A stretch of 64,000 nucleotides of DNA from Arthrobacter humicola. GTDB taxonomy: Bacteria > Actinomycetota > Actinomycetes > Actinomycetales > Micrococcaceae. Below are positions 26,631-35,719 of this stretch, piece by piece (position 1 is the first letter of the stretch; the number at the start of each line of letters is the position of its first letter). Location of the stretch: the NCBI RefSeq assembly GCF_022803015.1, contig NZ_JAFKON010000004.1:1-64000 (forward strand). Direction: 5' to 3'. Both the position numbers and the translations under genes were made by a program. The notes under the pieces are model-generated. The model ran no database searches. It was not told the DNA's origin and saw only the letters and a program-made list of their open reading frames with translations.

Positions 26631-27473
26631 TCAGGACCCGACGCGGCCCGCGCGGCGCAGTGTGGACGCGGCGTGCTTGAGGATGGGCCCGTCGACCATC
26701 TTGCCCTTGAACTGGAAGACGCCCGAGCCGGCTGCGGAGGCGGCATCGAGCAGCTCCGCGGCTGCCGAGACGTCGGCCTCGGAGGGTGCGTAGGCTTCGC
26801 GGACGACGGCCACCTGGTCCGGATGGATGCAGGCCTTGGACGAGAATCCGGATGCCACCGCGTCACGGGATTCGAGGGCCAGACCGGCCAGATCCGGGAT
26901 GTTGACGTAAACGGCGTCGATCGCGTCCTTGCCGAAGGCGCCGGCGGCCAGCAGCACGCTGGAACGGGCGTGCAGCGCGACGGCCCGGTAGCTGCCGTCC
27001 TCCGCCCGGCTCGAGGTTCCGCCGAGCGATGCCAGCAGGTCCTCCGCACCCCACATCAGGGCCACCACATTGGGCTCGGCGGCGATGGCGGCGGCGTTGA
27101 GGACGCCGGCGGCCGTCTCGCAGAGGGCAATTACGCTGTAGCCCTCGAGTTCCCTCAGCTGGGCAGCGCTCTCCGCCTTGGCCAGCATGATGTGCCGGTA
27201 GGGCGTGTGCTTGAGGCAGTGCAGGTCCTTCTCGAACTCGTCCGTGCCGGCCGGGTTGACCCGTACGATCGTGCGGGACGGATCCAGTTCCGGGACGTCG
27301 CCGGTGGCGCCAAGCTGGGCAAGGATGGCGCCGCGGGCCCGCTGCTTGTCGGCAGGGGCAACGGCGTCCTCAAGGTCTACGATCACGGTATCGGCGCGTT
27401 CCGCGGCTTTCTGGTACCGCTCGGGGCGGTCGGCGGGGCAGAACAGCAGGGCAGGGCCCATCAGGAAACTCAT
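26631..27473 (-). CDS. CitE-like HpcH/HpaI family lyase (probable beta-hydroxyacyl-CoA lyase)
   Basis: 280 residues from ATG 27473, which overlaps the upstream stop as ATGA and has a GGGGAGA-type site. The TIM-barrel lyase signatures are LFCPADRPERYQKA, DTVIVDLEDAVAP (metal-binding region), TIVRVNP, ALCETAAGVLNA (Glu metal ligand), MWGAEDLLASLGG, and GFSSKACIHPDQV. Stand-alone CitE proteins are not citrate lyase subunits. M. tuberculosis Rv2498c, in an equivalent gene cluster, cleaves (R)-HMG-CoA in leucine breakdown and also citramalyl-CoA. I infer the same step here: HMG-CoA to acetyl-CoA and acetoacetate. It is the last gene of the leucine operon. Confidence 0.85.
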   Translation of the reverse strand: MSFLMGPALLFCPADRPERYQKAAERADTVIVDLEDAVAPADKQRARGAILAQLGATGDVPELDPSRTIVRVNPAGTDEFEKDLHCLKHTPYRHIMLAKAESAAQLRELEGYSVIALCETAAGVLNAAAIAAEPNVVALMWGAEDLLASLGGTSSRAEDGSYRAVALHARSSVLLAAGAFGKDAIDAVYVNIPDLAGLALESRDAVASGFSSKACIHPDQVAVVREAYAPSEADVSAAAELLDAASAAGSGVFQFKGKMVDGPILKHAASTLRRAGRVGS

Positions 27474-28042
27474 GTCTCTATTCTCCCCTTTTGCGCCGCT
27501 TCCAGCTCGGCAGCGGCGTGGGCCTCGCGTGTCCACATCAGGCAACTGCGGGCGGCGAGCGCCACCACGTCCCCGTGCTGGTTCCGTCCGGTGTGCTGCA
27601 TGGTCACGATGCCCTGCCCCGGGCGGGACGCGGACAGCCTCTTCCCGGTCACCACCGTCTCCGTGTAGAGGGTGTCCCCGTGGTACAGCGGGTGCGGAAA
27701 AGACACATCCGTCAGGCCGAGCTGGGCGATGATGGTGCCCTGGGTCAGCTGCGGCACGGACTGGCCCACCACGGTGGCCAGGGTGAACATCGAATTCATC
27801 AGCCGCTGGCCGAAGGGCTGCCCGGCGCTCCAGGCCGCGTCGAGGTGCAGGGCCTGGGTGTTCATGGTCATGGTGGTGAACAGGACGTTATCCGTCTCCG
27901 TAACCGTCCGGCCCGGCCGGTGGGCGTAGACCACGCCCTCCTCCAGCTCATCGAAATAGAGGCCGCGCTGCTCAATCACCCGGGGGGTGCCGGTACCCGG
28001 GTGCGCGCCTGTGCCCGGTGAAGTCGTGCCTGCATCACTCAT
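27470..28042 (-). CDS. MaoC-like enoyl-CoA hydratase
   Basis: A 190-residue hot-dog-fold protein. The hydratase-2 type motif is seen in [26 protein letters not shown] with the catalytic Asp/His pair in the expected helix (D..N..H). Then follow [17 protein letters not shown] and [16 protein letters not shown]. Its start overlaps scoB and its stop overlaps the CitE gene, four bases each, so it is fully coupled. In the leucine pathway the position fits hydration of 3-methylglutaconyl-CoA, giving the (R)-HMG-CoA that the CitE-like enzyme would use (homologue of Rv2499c by position). No crotonase-type hydratase is present in the operon, which supports this. Confidence 0.85.
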   Translation of the reverse strand: MSDAGTTSPGTGAHPGTGTPRVIEQRGLYFDELEEGVVYAHRPGRTVTETDNVLFTTMTMNTQALHLDAAWSAGQPFGQRLMNSMFTLATVVGQSVPQLTQGTIIAQLGLTDVSFPHPLYHGDTLYTETVVTGKRLSASRPGQGIVTMQHTGRNQHGDVVALAARSCLMWTREAHAAAELEAAQKGRIET

Positions 28043-28800
28043 ACGGTCAGTTCCTGGTCTTCCTCAAAGAGTTCGGCTCCGGTGGCCGCCACGACGTCCT
28101 CCACGGACACGTTCGGCGCCAGTTCCCGCAGCACCAGCCGGGACTTCCCGCCCTCGGTCACGACGTCGATCACGGCGAGGTCGGTGATGATCCGGTCCAC
28201 GCAGCCTTTGCCGGTCAACGGCAGCGTGCAGGTTTCCACGATTTTCGGCTTGCCGTTGCGGTCCACGTGATCCATCATCACGATCACCTTCTTGGCCCCG
28301 AACACCAGGTCCATCGCGCCTCCCATGCCCTTGACCATCTTGCCCGGGATCATCCAGTTGGCGAGGTCGCCGTTGACGGCGACCTCCATGGCGCCGAGCA
28401 CGGCCACGTCGACGTGGCCGCCCCGGATCATGCCGAAGGAGGCTGCGGAATCGAAGAACGCCGCGCCCTTGTTGACCGTGACGGTTTCCTTGCCGGCATT
28501 GATCAGGTCGGGGTCGACTTCATCCTCGGCCGGGTACGGCCCGACGCCCAGGATGCCGTTCTCCGAATGCAGCACCACCTCGACGCCGGCCGGAATGTAG
28601 TTGGGTATCAGCGTCGGCATGCCGATGCCGAGGTTGACGTACTGGCCGTTGTGCAGTTCCTGCGCGACGCGGGCCGCGAGTTCATTGCGGGTCCAGCCCT
28701 TGCCCTCAGCACCGGCGGCGTGTTCGACGGCGGAGCGCCGGTATTCGTGGCGCACGGCCTCGGGACGGGGCGGGGCCTCTGCGGCTTTGTTCGTTTCCAC
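28039..28800 (-). CDS. scoB: 3-oxoacid CoA-transferase subunit B
   Basis: A 253-residue subunit. The catalytic-loop motif [16 protein letters not shown] carries the nucleophilic glutamate (SENG). [12 protein letters not shown] precedes it, and [25 protein letters not shown] follows. With subunit A it moves CoA between succinyl-CoA and acetoacetate, or between other short acids. In a leucine pathway ending in acetoacetate, activation to acetoacetyl-CoA is the obvious role. The first 30 residues are an extra charged stretch, so a start slightly downstream is possible. It overlaps maoC by four bases and is two bases from scoA. Confidence 0.9.
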   Translation of the reverse strand: METNKAAEAPPRPEAVRHEYRRSAVEHAAGAEGKGWTRNELAARVAQELHNGQYVNLGIGMPTLIPNYIPAGVEVVLHSENGILGVGPYPAEDEVDPDLINAGKETVTVNKGAAFFDSAASFGMIRGGHVDVAVLGAMEVAVNGDLANWMIPGKMVKGMGGAMDLVFGAKKVIVMMDHVDRNGKPKIVETCTLPLTGKGCVDRIITDLAVIDVVTEGGKSRLVLRELAPNVSVEDVVAATGAELFEEDQELTV

Positions 28801-28802
28801 GG

Positions 28803-29603
28803 CTAGGCTCCTGCCTGCTCCGGCGACAGTTTTGGTGTGCCGGAGGCGCTGGTGGCCACCGCAACCGTCCGCTTTTCAATGCGTTTCTCGCCCTGCGGGG
28901 CCAGAACCACGCGCTGGACGAAGATCCCCGGGACGTGGACGTGCTCCGGGTCCAGCTCCCCCGGCTGCACGAGCTCCTCGACCTCGGCGATGGTGATCTT
29001 CCCTGCCATGGCGCACAGCGGGTTGAAGTTCATGGCCGTGGCGTGGAAGACGAGGTTGCCGTGGCGGTCACCCTTCCAGGCGTGCACGAGGCCGAAGTCG
29101 GGCGTCAGCGATTCCTCCAGCACGTACTCGGCGCCGTGGAAGCTGCGGACTTCCTTCGGGGCGGAGGCAATCGCGACGTTGCCCTCGGCGTCGTACTTCT
29201 GCGGCAGGCCGCCTTCGGACACCTGGGTGCCGACGCCGGCCGGGGTGTAGAACGCGGGGATACCCGCGCCGCCGGCGCGCAGCTTTTCGGCCAGCGTGCC
29301 CTGCGGGGTGAGGACCACCTCCAGCTCGCCGGAAAGGTATTGCCGGGCGAACTCCTTGTTCTCCCCCACGTAGGAGCTGATGGTGCGCCGGATCCGGCCG
29401 TCCTTGAGCAGGATCCCGAGGCCCCAGTCGTCGACGCCGCAGTTGTTGCTGACGGTTTCCAGGTCCGTGGCACCGCGCTCATGCAGGGCCTCGATCAGCG
29501 TCACGGGAATGCCGCACAGCCCGAACCCGCCGACGGCGAGCGAGGCGCCGTCGTGGATGTCCGCGACAGCCTCGGCGGCGCTGGCAACAACTTTGTTGAT
29601 CAT
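28803..29603 (-). CDS. scoA: 3-oxoacid CoA-transferase subunit A
   Basis: A 266-residue subunit: [23 protein letters not shown] (CoA-binding Gly-rich loop), [74 protein letters not shown] in the middle, and [27 protein letters not shown] at the C-terminus. These are the standard SCOT alpha-subunit blocks. It pairs with subunit B immediately downstream and is separated by 19 bases from the acyl-CoA dehydrogenase gene upstream in the transcript. The ATG at 29603 gives the usual length. Confidence 0.92.
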   Translation of the reverse strand: MINKVVASAAEAVADIHDGASLAVGGFGLCGIPVTLIEALHERGATDLETVSNNCGVDDWGLGILLKDGRIRRTISSYVGENKEFARQYLSGELEVVLTPQGTLAEKLRAGGAGIPAFYTPAGVGTQVSEGGLPQKYDAEGNVAIASAPKEVRSFHGAEYVLEESLTPDFGLVHAWKGDRHGNLVFHATAMNFNPLCAMAGKITIAEVEELVQPGELDPEHVHVPGIFVQRVVLAPQGEKRIEKRTVAVATSASGTPKLSPEQAGA

Positions 29604-29622
29604 CGGTGATCCTTCCGGCCGG

Positions 29623-30786
29623 CTACAGTCCCAGTTCGCGGGCGATCAGCATCAGCTGGACCTCCGTGGTGCCCTCGCCGACTTCAAGGATCTTGGAGTC
29701 GCGGTAGTGGCGCGCCACGGTGAATTCGTTGATGAAGCCATAGCCGCCGAACACCTGGGTGGCGTCCCGCGCGTTGTCCATGGCTGCCTCGCCTGCGACC
29801 ATCTTAGCGATGGCCGCCTGCGTCTTGAACGGCTTGCCGGCAAGCATCCGGGCGGCCGCGTCGTAGTAGGCCAGGCGGGCCGTGTGGGCGCGGGCTTCCA
29901 TCCGGGCGATCTTGAATGCGATGGCCTGGTATTTGCCGATGTTCTGCCCAAACGCGCTGCGTTCCTTGGCGTATTTCACCGACTGGTCCACGCATCCCTG
30001 GGCGGCGCCGACGGCCAGGGCCGCGATCGCGATCCGGCCTTCGTCCAGGATGGAGAGGAAGTTGGCGTAGCCGCGGCCCTGGGTACCGAGCAGGTTCTCC
30101 TCGGGGACGTGGACGTTGTTGAACGTCAGCGGGTGGGTGTCCGAGGCGTTCCAGCCGACCTTGTTGTAGGCCTTTTCCGCGGTGAAGCCCGGAGTGTTGG
30201 TGGGCACCAGGATGGTGGAGATTTCCTTCTTGATGCTGCCGTCCGCGCGTTCCTCCTGGCCGGTGACCGCGGTGACGGTGACGAGCCTGGTGATGTCGGT
30301 GCCGGAGTTGGTGATGAACTCCTTGTTGCCGTTGATGACCCACTCTCCGCCGCCCAGCTTGGCGGTGGTCTTCGTCCCGCCGGCGTCCGAGCCGGCTTCC
30401 GGCTCGGTCAGGCCGAAGCCGGCGAGCGCCTTGCCGGAGGCCAGCAGCGGCAGCCATTCCTGCTTCTGCGCCTCGTTGCCGAAGCGGTGGATCGGCATCG
30501 CACCGAGCGAGACGCCGGCCTCGAGGGTGATCGCGACAGACTGGTCCACCCGGCCGAGCTGTTCCAGGGCCAGGGCCAGAGCGAAGTAGTCCCCGCCCAT
30601 GCCGCCGAACTCTTCCGGGAACGGCAGGCCGAACAGGCCCATGTCCGCCATCTGGGAGACGACCTCGTAGGGGAAGCTGTGCTCTTCGTCGTGCTTGGCG
30701 GAGACAGGGGCCACCACCTCGTCGGCGAATTCGCGGACGGTGTCGCTAAGGATCTGGTAGTCCTCGCTGAGTTCAAAATCTGCCAT
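29623..30786 (-). CDS. acyl-CoA dehydrogenase (probable isovaleryl/branched-chain type)
   Basis: 387 residues from ATG 30786 with AGGAGA upstream. FAD-dependent dehydrogenase layout: N-terminal helices, [20 protein letters not shown] (FAD/beta domain), [10 protein letters not shown] and the terminal [15 protein letters not shown]. The operon context points to isovaleryl-CoA. However, the Glu of VGEGT sits where short- and medium-chain enzymes carry their catalytic base. Classical isovaleryl-CoA dehydrogenases have an alanine or glycine there (GAGT) and use a Glu on another helix. Either this branch uses the common base or its preferred substrate differs from isovaleryl-CoA. Confidence 0.85.
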   Translation of the reverse strand: MADFELSEDYQILSDTVREFADEVVAPVSAKHDEEHSFPYEVVSQMADMGLFGLPFPEEFGGMGGDYFALALALEQLGRVDQSVAITLEAGVSLGAMPIHRFGNEAQKQEWLPLLASGKALAGFGLTEPEAGSDAGGTKTTAKLGGGEWVINGNKEFITNSGTDITRLVTVTAVTGQEERADGSIKKEISTILVPTNTPGFTAEKAYNKVGWNASDTHPLTFNNVHVPEENLLGTQGRGYANFLSILDEGRIAIAALAVGAAQGCVDQSVKYAKERSAFGQNIGKYQAIAFKIARMEARAHTARLAYYDAAARMLAGKPFKTQAAIAKMVAGEAAMDNARDATQVFGGYGFINEFTVARHYRDSKILEVGEGTTEVQLMLIARELGL

Positions 30787-30893
30787 GGGGTGTCTCCTGT
30801 GTCTGAGGTACATCTGTGGTCTGGTGAAAAGGGGTGTTGGCTGCGCTGTGGCTGGTCAGCCGGGGTGAGGGCGGTGGTGTCAGTAGGGTGCGG

Positions 30894-33173
30894 TCATTCG
30901 GCCGCGCCCATGGCGATGACCGCTTCCTCGATCGTGTCCTCGGCTTTCGAGGGCTCCGTCGGGACGGCGGGGTGGATCGTCGCCAGCACCTGGTCTGCCT
31001 TGACGAGGTCGCCGGAGCCGACGCTGATGTGGACGGTTCCGTCCAAGGGCGCCACGAGCTGGTGCTCCATCTTCATGGCTTCGACCGAGAGCAGGACCTG
31101 GCCGGCCTCCACGGTGTCGCCGTTGCTGACGGACACGGACACCACGGTGCCGGGCATCGGCGAGCGCACCGCCGGGTCGGCGGCGCCTTCCTCGCGTTCG
31201 ATCGCCGCCAACACCCGGGCAAGCCGGGTCTCCCGGGTGAGCACCTCAAGGCGGCAGGACCAGCCCTCGCTGCCGAGGAAGATTTCCGACAGGACGCGGG
31301 GATCGGGAGCCATCCAGCTCTGGGCGGGAGGACCGGTGCGAACGGGTGCAAGTGCATAACTGCTGGTCTCGCCCTCGAGGGTGAGCACCGGACGATCCCG
31401 CGCGGTGAACTCCATGAAGGCTGTGAGCTGCGGACCTCCGTTAACCCTTACAGTGACTTGCTCCCCCGCGACCGGGCCCCTCACCTCCACTGTGGCGACG
31501 CCCCCGTCGGGGGTTCCCAGGCTGATCCGGCGCGGCGCCGGCGCACCGATCCGCCAGCCGTCGCGGCGCTGCCACGGGCTGCCTTCACGCTCCTCCTGCT
31601 TGGCTTCCTCCGCCATGGCCAAGGCGTACAGTGCGGCGACCACAAGTTCGCTGTCGCCCACCCGCCGGAAGCTGAATTCCGGCATCTTGCGTTCGATCAG
31701 GCCGGTGTCGAGCCGGCCGGCGCGGACGTCGGCGTCGTTGGCCAGCAGCCGGAGATATTCAACATTGGTATCGATGCCCAGCACTGTGTACCCGGCGAGC
31801 GCCTCGTCCAAGGTATCGAGGGCAGTCGTTCGGTCTTGGCCCCAGGCAATGACCTTGGAAATCATCGGATCGTAGCTGGAGGAGATCTCGAGTCCGTGGA
31901 CGAGGGCGGAGTCCACCCGGACGCGGCCGTGGGCCGTTTCGACTTCGTTGCGGGCCGGAGCACTCGGGCGCTGGGCCGGGCCGGGCAATTCGTCCAGCAG
32001 CAGCACTTCACCGCCGGAGGGCAGGAAGTTCTTCTCCGGCACCTCAGCGTAGACGCGTGCCTCCACGGAGTGGCCGGTCAGGACGACGTCGGCCTGGGTC
32101 AACGTAAGTTCCTCGCCGGCGGCGATGCGCACCTGCCATTCGACGAGGTCAATGCCGGTGACCATCTCGGTGACCGGGTGTTCGACCTGCAGGCGGGTGT
32201 TCATCTCCATGAAGAAGAACTCGTCCGGGGCGGCGTCCGAGACCAGGAATTCCACGGTCCCGGCGCCGGAGTAGTGGACGCTGCGCGCGGCCTGGCAGGC
32301 GGCCTCGCCGATCCGGGCGCGGATCTCCGCTCCGTCGGGCAGGGATTCCAGCAGCGGGGACGGTGCTTCCTCGATGACCTTCTGGTGGCGGCGCTGCAGC
32401 GAGCACTCGCGCTCCCCCAGGTGGATGACGTTGCCGTGGTTGTCCGCCAGGATCTGGACCTCGATGTGCCGCGGCGTGAGCACGAGCCGTTCCAGGAACA
32501 AGGTGTCGTCGCCGAACGCACTCGCGGCGACCCGGCGTGCGGTGGCCAGGGTGGCTTCCAGGTCCTCGGCGCGTTCGACGATGTGCATGCCCTTCCCGCC
32601 GCCGCCGGCGGAGGGCTTGATCAGCAGCGGGAACCCGACGCCGGCCGCGGCCTCGATCAGCTGCGCGTCACTCATGCCGGGTTCAGCGATGCCCGGGACC
32701 ACGGGGACGCCGTAGCCGGTGACGTGGTTCTTGGAGCGGATCTTGTCGCCCATGACGTTGAGGGATTCGACGCCGGGGCCGATGAACGTGATCCCGGCGG
32801 CTTCGAGGGCACGGGCGAAGTCGACGTTCTCGCTCAGGAAGCCGTAGCCGGGGTGCACGGCCTCGGCGCCGGTGTCGCGGCAGGCCTGGATGATGGCCTC
32901 GATCTTGAGGTAGCTCTCGGTGGCCGCGGCGGGGCCGATCCGGACCGCCACGTCGGCTTCCCGCACGTGCCGCGCGTCGGCGTCGGCGTCGGAATAGACG
33001 GCGACCGAACGGATGCCGAGGGCGCGCAGGGTCCGGATGACGCGGCAGGCGATTTCGCCGCGGTTGGCGACGAGCACGGTGCCGAACAACGGGGTGCCGG
33101 TTGTGGGGGTGGCTGGAGGGGTGGCCACGGAAGGCGTGGTGGGCGAAGAGATGGTCGGCGAAGAAAGGTTCAT
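30894..33173 (-). CDS. acyl-CoA carboxylase alpha subunit (biotin carboxylase + BCCP), methylcrotonyl-CoA type
   Basis: A 759-residue fusion. The biotin carboxylase part (about 30-480) has [20 protein letters not shown], the ATP-grasp loop [13 protein letters not shown] and [18 protein letters not shown] linker domain follows, then a C-terminal biotinyl domain with the biotin-accepting lysine in [16 protein letters not shown] (about residue 700). It carboxylates biotin, which the beta subunit then uses on 3-methylcrotonyl-CoA or a similar acyl-CoA. It starts seven bases after the beta-subunit stop. The equivalent in M. tuberculosis is AccA1. The first 25 residues are a Thr/Pro-rich extension. 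Confidence 0.92.
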   Translation of the reverse strand: MNLSSPTISSPTTPSVATPPATPTTGTPLFGTVLVANRGEIACRVIRTLRALGIRSVAVYSDADADARHVREADVAVRIGPAAATESYLKIEAIIQACRDTGAEAVHPGYGFLSENVDFARALEAAGITFIGPGVESLNVMGDKIRSKNHVTGYGVPVVPGIAEPGMSDAQLIEAAAGVGFPLLIKPSAGGGGKGMHIVERAEDLEATLATARRVAASAFGDDTLFLERLVLTPRHIEVQILADNHGNVIHLGERECSLQRRHQKVIEEAPSPLLESLPDGAEIRARIGEAACQAARSVHYSGAGTVEFLVSDAAPDEFFFMEMNTRLQVEHPVTEMVTGIDLVEWQVRIAAGEELTLTQADVVLTGHSVEARVYAEVPEKNFLPSGGEVLLLDELPGPAQRPSAPARNEVETAHGRVRVDSALVHGLEISSSYDPMISKVIAWGQDRTTALDTLDEALAGYTVLGIDTNVEYLRLLANDADVRAGRLDTGLIERKMPEFSFRRVGDSELVVAALYALAMAEEAKQEEREGSPWQRRDGWRIGAPAPRRISLGTPDGGVATVEVRGPVAGEQVTVRVNGGPQLTAFMEFTARDRPVLTLEGETSSYALAPVRTGPPAQSWMAPDPRVLSEIFLGSEGWSCRLEVLTRETRLARVLAAIEREEGAADPAVRSPMPGTVVSVSVSNGDTVEAGQVLLSVEAMKMEHQLVAPLDGTVHISVGSGDLVKADQVLATIHPAVPTEPSKAEDTIEEAVIAMGAAE

Positions 33174-33180
33174 GGCTGGC

Positions 33181-34788
33181 TCACATCCGGAAGAGGCCGA
33201 AGGAGGTCTCCGGCAGCGGGGCGCGGGAGACGACGTCGAGCGCCAGTCCCAGGACGGTGCGGGTGTCCGCGGGGTCGATCACGCCGTCGTCCCAGAGGCG
33301 GGCGGTGGAGTAGTAGGGGCTGCCCTGGTCCTCGTACTGGGCCTTGATGGGGGCCTTGAAGGCTTCCTCGTCCGCGGCGGACCATTCCTCGCCGCGGGCC
33401 TCGTACTGGTCCCGCTTCACGGTCGCGAGCACGCTGGAAGCCTGGTTGCCGCCCATCACGGAGATCCGCGACGCCGGCCACATCCACAGGAAGCGCGGGG
33501 AGTAGGCGCGTCCGCACATCGAGTAGTTCCCGGCGCCAAAGGACCCGCCGATCACGACGGTCAGCTTGGGCACGCGGGCGGTGGCGACGGCGGTGACCAT
33601 CTTGGCGCCGTTCTTGGCGATGCCGCCCTGTTCGTAGTCCTTGCCGACCATGAAGCCGGAGAGGTTCTGCAGGAAGATCAGCGGGATCCCGCGCTGGTCG
33701 CACAGTTCGATGAAGTGCGCTCCCTTGAGGGAGGACTCGCTGAACAGCACGCCGTTGTTCGCCACGATGCCCACGGGGTGGCCGTGCAGCTTGGCGAAGC
33801 CCGTGACCAGGGTGGTGCCGTAGTTTTTCTTGAACTCGTGGAACCGGCTGCCGTCGACCAGCCGGGCGATGACCTCACGCACGTCGTACTGGGCGTTGAC
33901 GTCCGTGGGCACGGCACCGTAGAGCTCATCCGGGTCGGCAACGGGCTCGACGGCGGTGTCCACGTCCCAGACGGGTGCGGCAGGCTTCGGCAGGGTGGAG
34001 ACGATGTCGCGGACGATCTGGAGGGCATGCTCATCGTTCTCGGCCAGGTGGTCCGTGACCCCGGAAATCTTCGAGTGCACGTCGCCGCCGCCAAGTTCCT
34101 CCGCGGTCACGATTTCGCCGATCGCGGCCTTCACCAGCGGCGGGCCGCCCAGGAAGATGGTGCCCTGGTTGCGGACAATCACGGTCTCGTCGCTCATCGC
34201 CGGAACGTACGCGCCGCCGGCGGTGCAGGAGCCCATCACGGACGCGATCTGCGGGATCTTCGCCGCGGACATCCTCGCCTGGTTGAAGAAGATCCGGCCG
34301 AAGTGTTCCTTGTCCGGGAAGACCTCGTCCTGCTTGGGCAGGAACGCCCCGCCGGAGTCCACGAGGTAGATGCAGGGCAGCCGGTTCTCCAGCGCGATTT
34401 CCTGCGCGCGGAGGTGCTTCTTCACTGTCATCGGATAGTAGGTGCCGCCCTTGACTGTGGCGTCGTTGGAAATGACCAGCACCTGGCGGCCGTGCACCAG
34501 CCCGATGCCGGCAATGACGCCTGCACCGGGCGAGTCGCCGTCGTACATGCCGTCCGCGGCCAGCGGGGCGATCTCCAGGAAGGGGCTGCCGTCGTCGAGC
34601 AGCTGGTCAATGCGCTCGCGCGGCAGGAGCTTGCCGCGCGCCACGTGGCGTTCCCGGGACTTCGCGGGCCCGCCCAGCGCGGCGGTGGCGAGCCGTTCCC
34701 TCAGCTCGCCGGCCAGCCCCAGTTGGGCCTCCCGGTTCGCGGCGTAGGCGGTGCTCGTCGCATCCACCCGGCTGGCGATTGTCTCCAT
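33181..34788 (-). CDS. acyl-CoA carboxylase beta subunit (carboxyltransferase), methylcrotonyl-CoA type
   Basis: A 535-residue crotonase-fold carboxyltransferase. N-terminal domain features are [37 protein letters not shown] and [17 protein letters not shown] with [15 protein letters not shown]. The C-terminal domain has [21 protein letters not shown] and [21 protein letters not shown]. The SGGAFLPxQ..F and [11 protein letters not shown] variants are characteristic of methylcrotonyl- and geranyl-CoA carboxylases rather than propionyl-CoA enzymes. It is the first gene of the leucine operon, its start facing the divergent TetR gene across about 115-160 bp that contain two copies of a palindromic site. 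Confidence 0.92.
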   Translation of the reverse strand: METIASRVDATSTAYAANREAQLGLAGELRERLATAALGGPAKSRERHVARGKLLPRERIDQLLDDGSPFLEIAPLAADGMYDGDSPGAGVIAGIGLVHGRQVLVISNDATVKGGTYYPMTVKKHLRAQEIALENRLPCIYLVDSGGAFLPKQDEVFPDKEHFGRIFFNQARMSAAKIPQIASVMGSCTAGGAYVPAMSDETVIVRNQGTIFLGGPPLVKAAIGEIVTAEELGGGDVHSKISGVTDHLAENDEHALQIVRDIVSTLPKPAAPVWDVDTAVEPVADPDELYGAVPTDVNAQYDVREVIARLVDGSRFHEFKKNYGTTLVTGFAKLHGHPVGIVANNGVLFSESSLKGAHFIELCDQRGIPLIFLQNLSGFMVGKDYEQGGIAKNGAKMVTAVATARVPKLTVVIGGSFGAGNYSMCGRAYSPRFLWMWPASRISVMGGNQASSVLATVKRDQYEARGEEWSAADEEAFKAPIKAQYEDQGSPYYSTARLWDDGVIDPADTRTVLGLALDVVSRAPLPETSFGLFRM

Positions 34789-34860
34789 TGACTGCTTCCG
34801 TTCCCTGACCTGCGCGGACTTGCGCGCCGGAGCGGCAACTCAGGCCGCCCGACTATTTCG

Positions 34861-34902
34861 GTTAGTACCGCATAACTGAGATTTAGGTTAGTCTCTATTA
34901 AC
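34861..34902. promoter_or_regulatory. twin GTTA-N8-TAAC operators between TetR and the leucine operon
   Basis: Site 1 is at 34861-34876 and site 2 at 34887-34902. Both read GTTAGT(N6)TAACTG over 18 bases when the two following bases are included. Their centres are 26 bp apart, about two and a half helical turns. Site 2 overlaps a TATTAA hexamer (34897-34902) that could be the -10 of the TetR promoter. They lie 73-114 bases upstream of the carboxyltransferase start. Most likely they bind the adjacent TetR protein and control both directions. Confidence 0.65.
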
Positions 34903-34948
34903 TGTGATGTCCAACACAGGGATCATTTTGCAACGAGGGGATGCGCCG

Positions 34949-35605
34949 GTGACCGAGCCCAGCCAGACTGCCCAGCTTCCGTCAACCCAGGCAGCCTCAA
35001 CGCAGCGCAGCCAGGCGAAGGCGAACAGGCGGCAGGCCCTCCTGTCCGCCGCCGCTGCGCTCTTTGCCCTGGAGGGCTTCAACCGCGTTTCCCTGGAGGA
35101 TCTCGGGGCCGCGGCCGGCGTCAGCGGACCGGCGGTCTACCGTCACTTCGCCGGCAAGCAGGCCGTCCTCGGCGCCCTGCTGCTCAGTGTCAGCCAGGAC
35201 CTGCTCGACGGCGGCCGCAAGGTAGTGGCCGATTCCGACGGCGATCTGGCGGCGTTGGGCGGGCTGGTGGCCTTCCACGTCGACTTTGCCCTGAGCAACC
35301 CGGACGTCATCCGGGTCCAGGACCAGGACTTCAGCAACCTGGCCGGCGAGGACCAGGCCGAGGTCCGCACGCTTCAGCGCAACTACGTTGAACTCTGGGT
35401 GGACGTGCTGGCCGGACTGCACGAGGGTACGGAGGCCGCCGAACTGCGGATGCGCGCGCACGCCACGTTCGGGCTGATCAATTCGACCCCGCACTCGGTG
35501 CGCAGCCACGGACGCCGGATCGGCGTCCGCCGCGCCAGGCCGCTGCTGGAAAGCATGGCGCTGGCCGCGCTCCTGGCACCGGCCCCCACCGAGCCGCTCG
35601 GCTAA
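34949..35605 (+). CDS. TetR family regulator of the leucine catabolic operon
   Basis: 218 residues from GTG 34949, chosen for the GAGGGG ribosome site 8 bases upstream. Starts at GTG 34904 or ATG 34907 are open but abut the operator. An N-terminal tail of about 25 residues rich in Gln, Ser and Thr precedes the DNA-binding domain (LFALEGFNRVSLEDLGAAAGVSGPAVYRHFAGKQAVLG). An all-helical ligand domain follows. It is divergent from the methylcrotonyl-CoA carboxylase-type operon. M. tuberculosis has a TetR gene (Rv2506) in the same place. The ligand would be an acyl-CoA of the pathway, by inference. Confidence 0.88.
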   Translation: MTEPSQTAQLPSTQAASTQRSQAKANRRQALLSAAAALFALEGFNRVSLEDLGAAAGVSGPAVYRHFAGKQAVLGALLLSVSQDLLDGGRKVVADSDGDLAALGGLVAFHVDFALSNPDVIRVQDQDFSNLAGEDQAEVRTLQRNYVELWVDVLAGLHEGTEAAELRMRAHATFGLINSTPHSVRSHGRRIGVRRARPLLESMALAALLAPAPTEPLG

Positions 35606-35664
35606 GCAACTCCCCGGTCCCGGGCGCCCTCCCGGGTCCGCGGGTCGGCCCCGCACACCACGAA

Positions 35665-35706
35665 GCTGCCGGCCGCCCCTTCCTTTCGGACGGGGCAGCC
35701 GGCAGC
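35665..35706. terminator. bidirectional terminator between tetR and bkdC
   Basis: GCTGCCGGC (35665-35673) pairs with GCCGGCAGC (35698-35706). After one mismatch the stem continues as GCCCC/GGGGC (35675-35679 with 35692-35696) around a 12-base loop. It lies in the 114-bp convergent gap, so it can serve both genes. There is no long T run. Confidence 0.7.
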
Positions 35707-35719
35707 TGTGTAGAGGGAC

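Noticed and set aside
26631..27473. Citrate lyase beta subunit with the neighbouring Tct system
   Set aside because: No citrate lyase alpha, gamma or ligase genes; it is coupled to maoC and scoAB and so belongs to the leucine operon.
30834..33347. 837-codon plus-strand open frame opposite the biotin carboxylase gene
   Set aside because: Antisense shadow with no domain pattern; the minus strand encodes a complete carboxylase alpha subunit.
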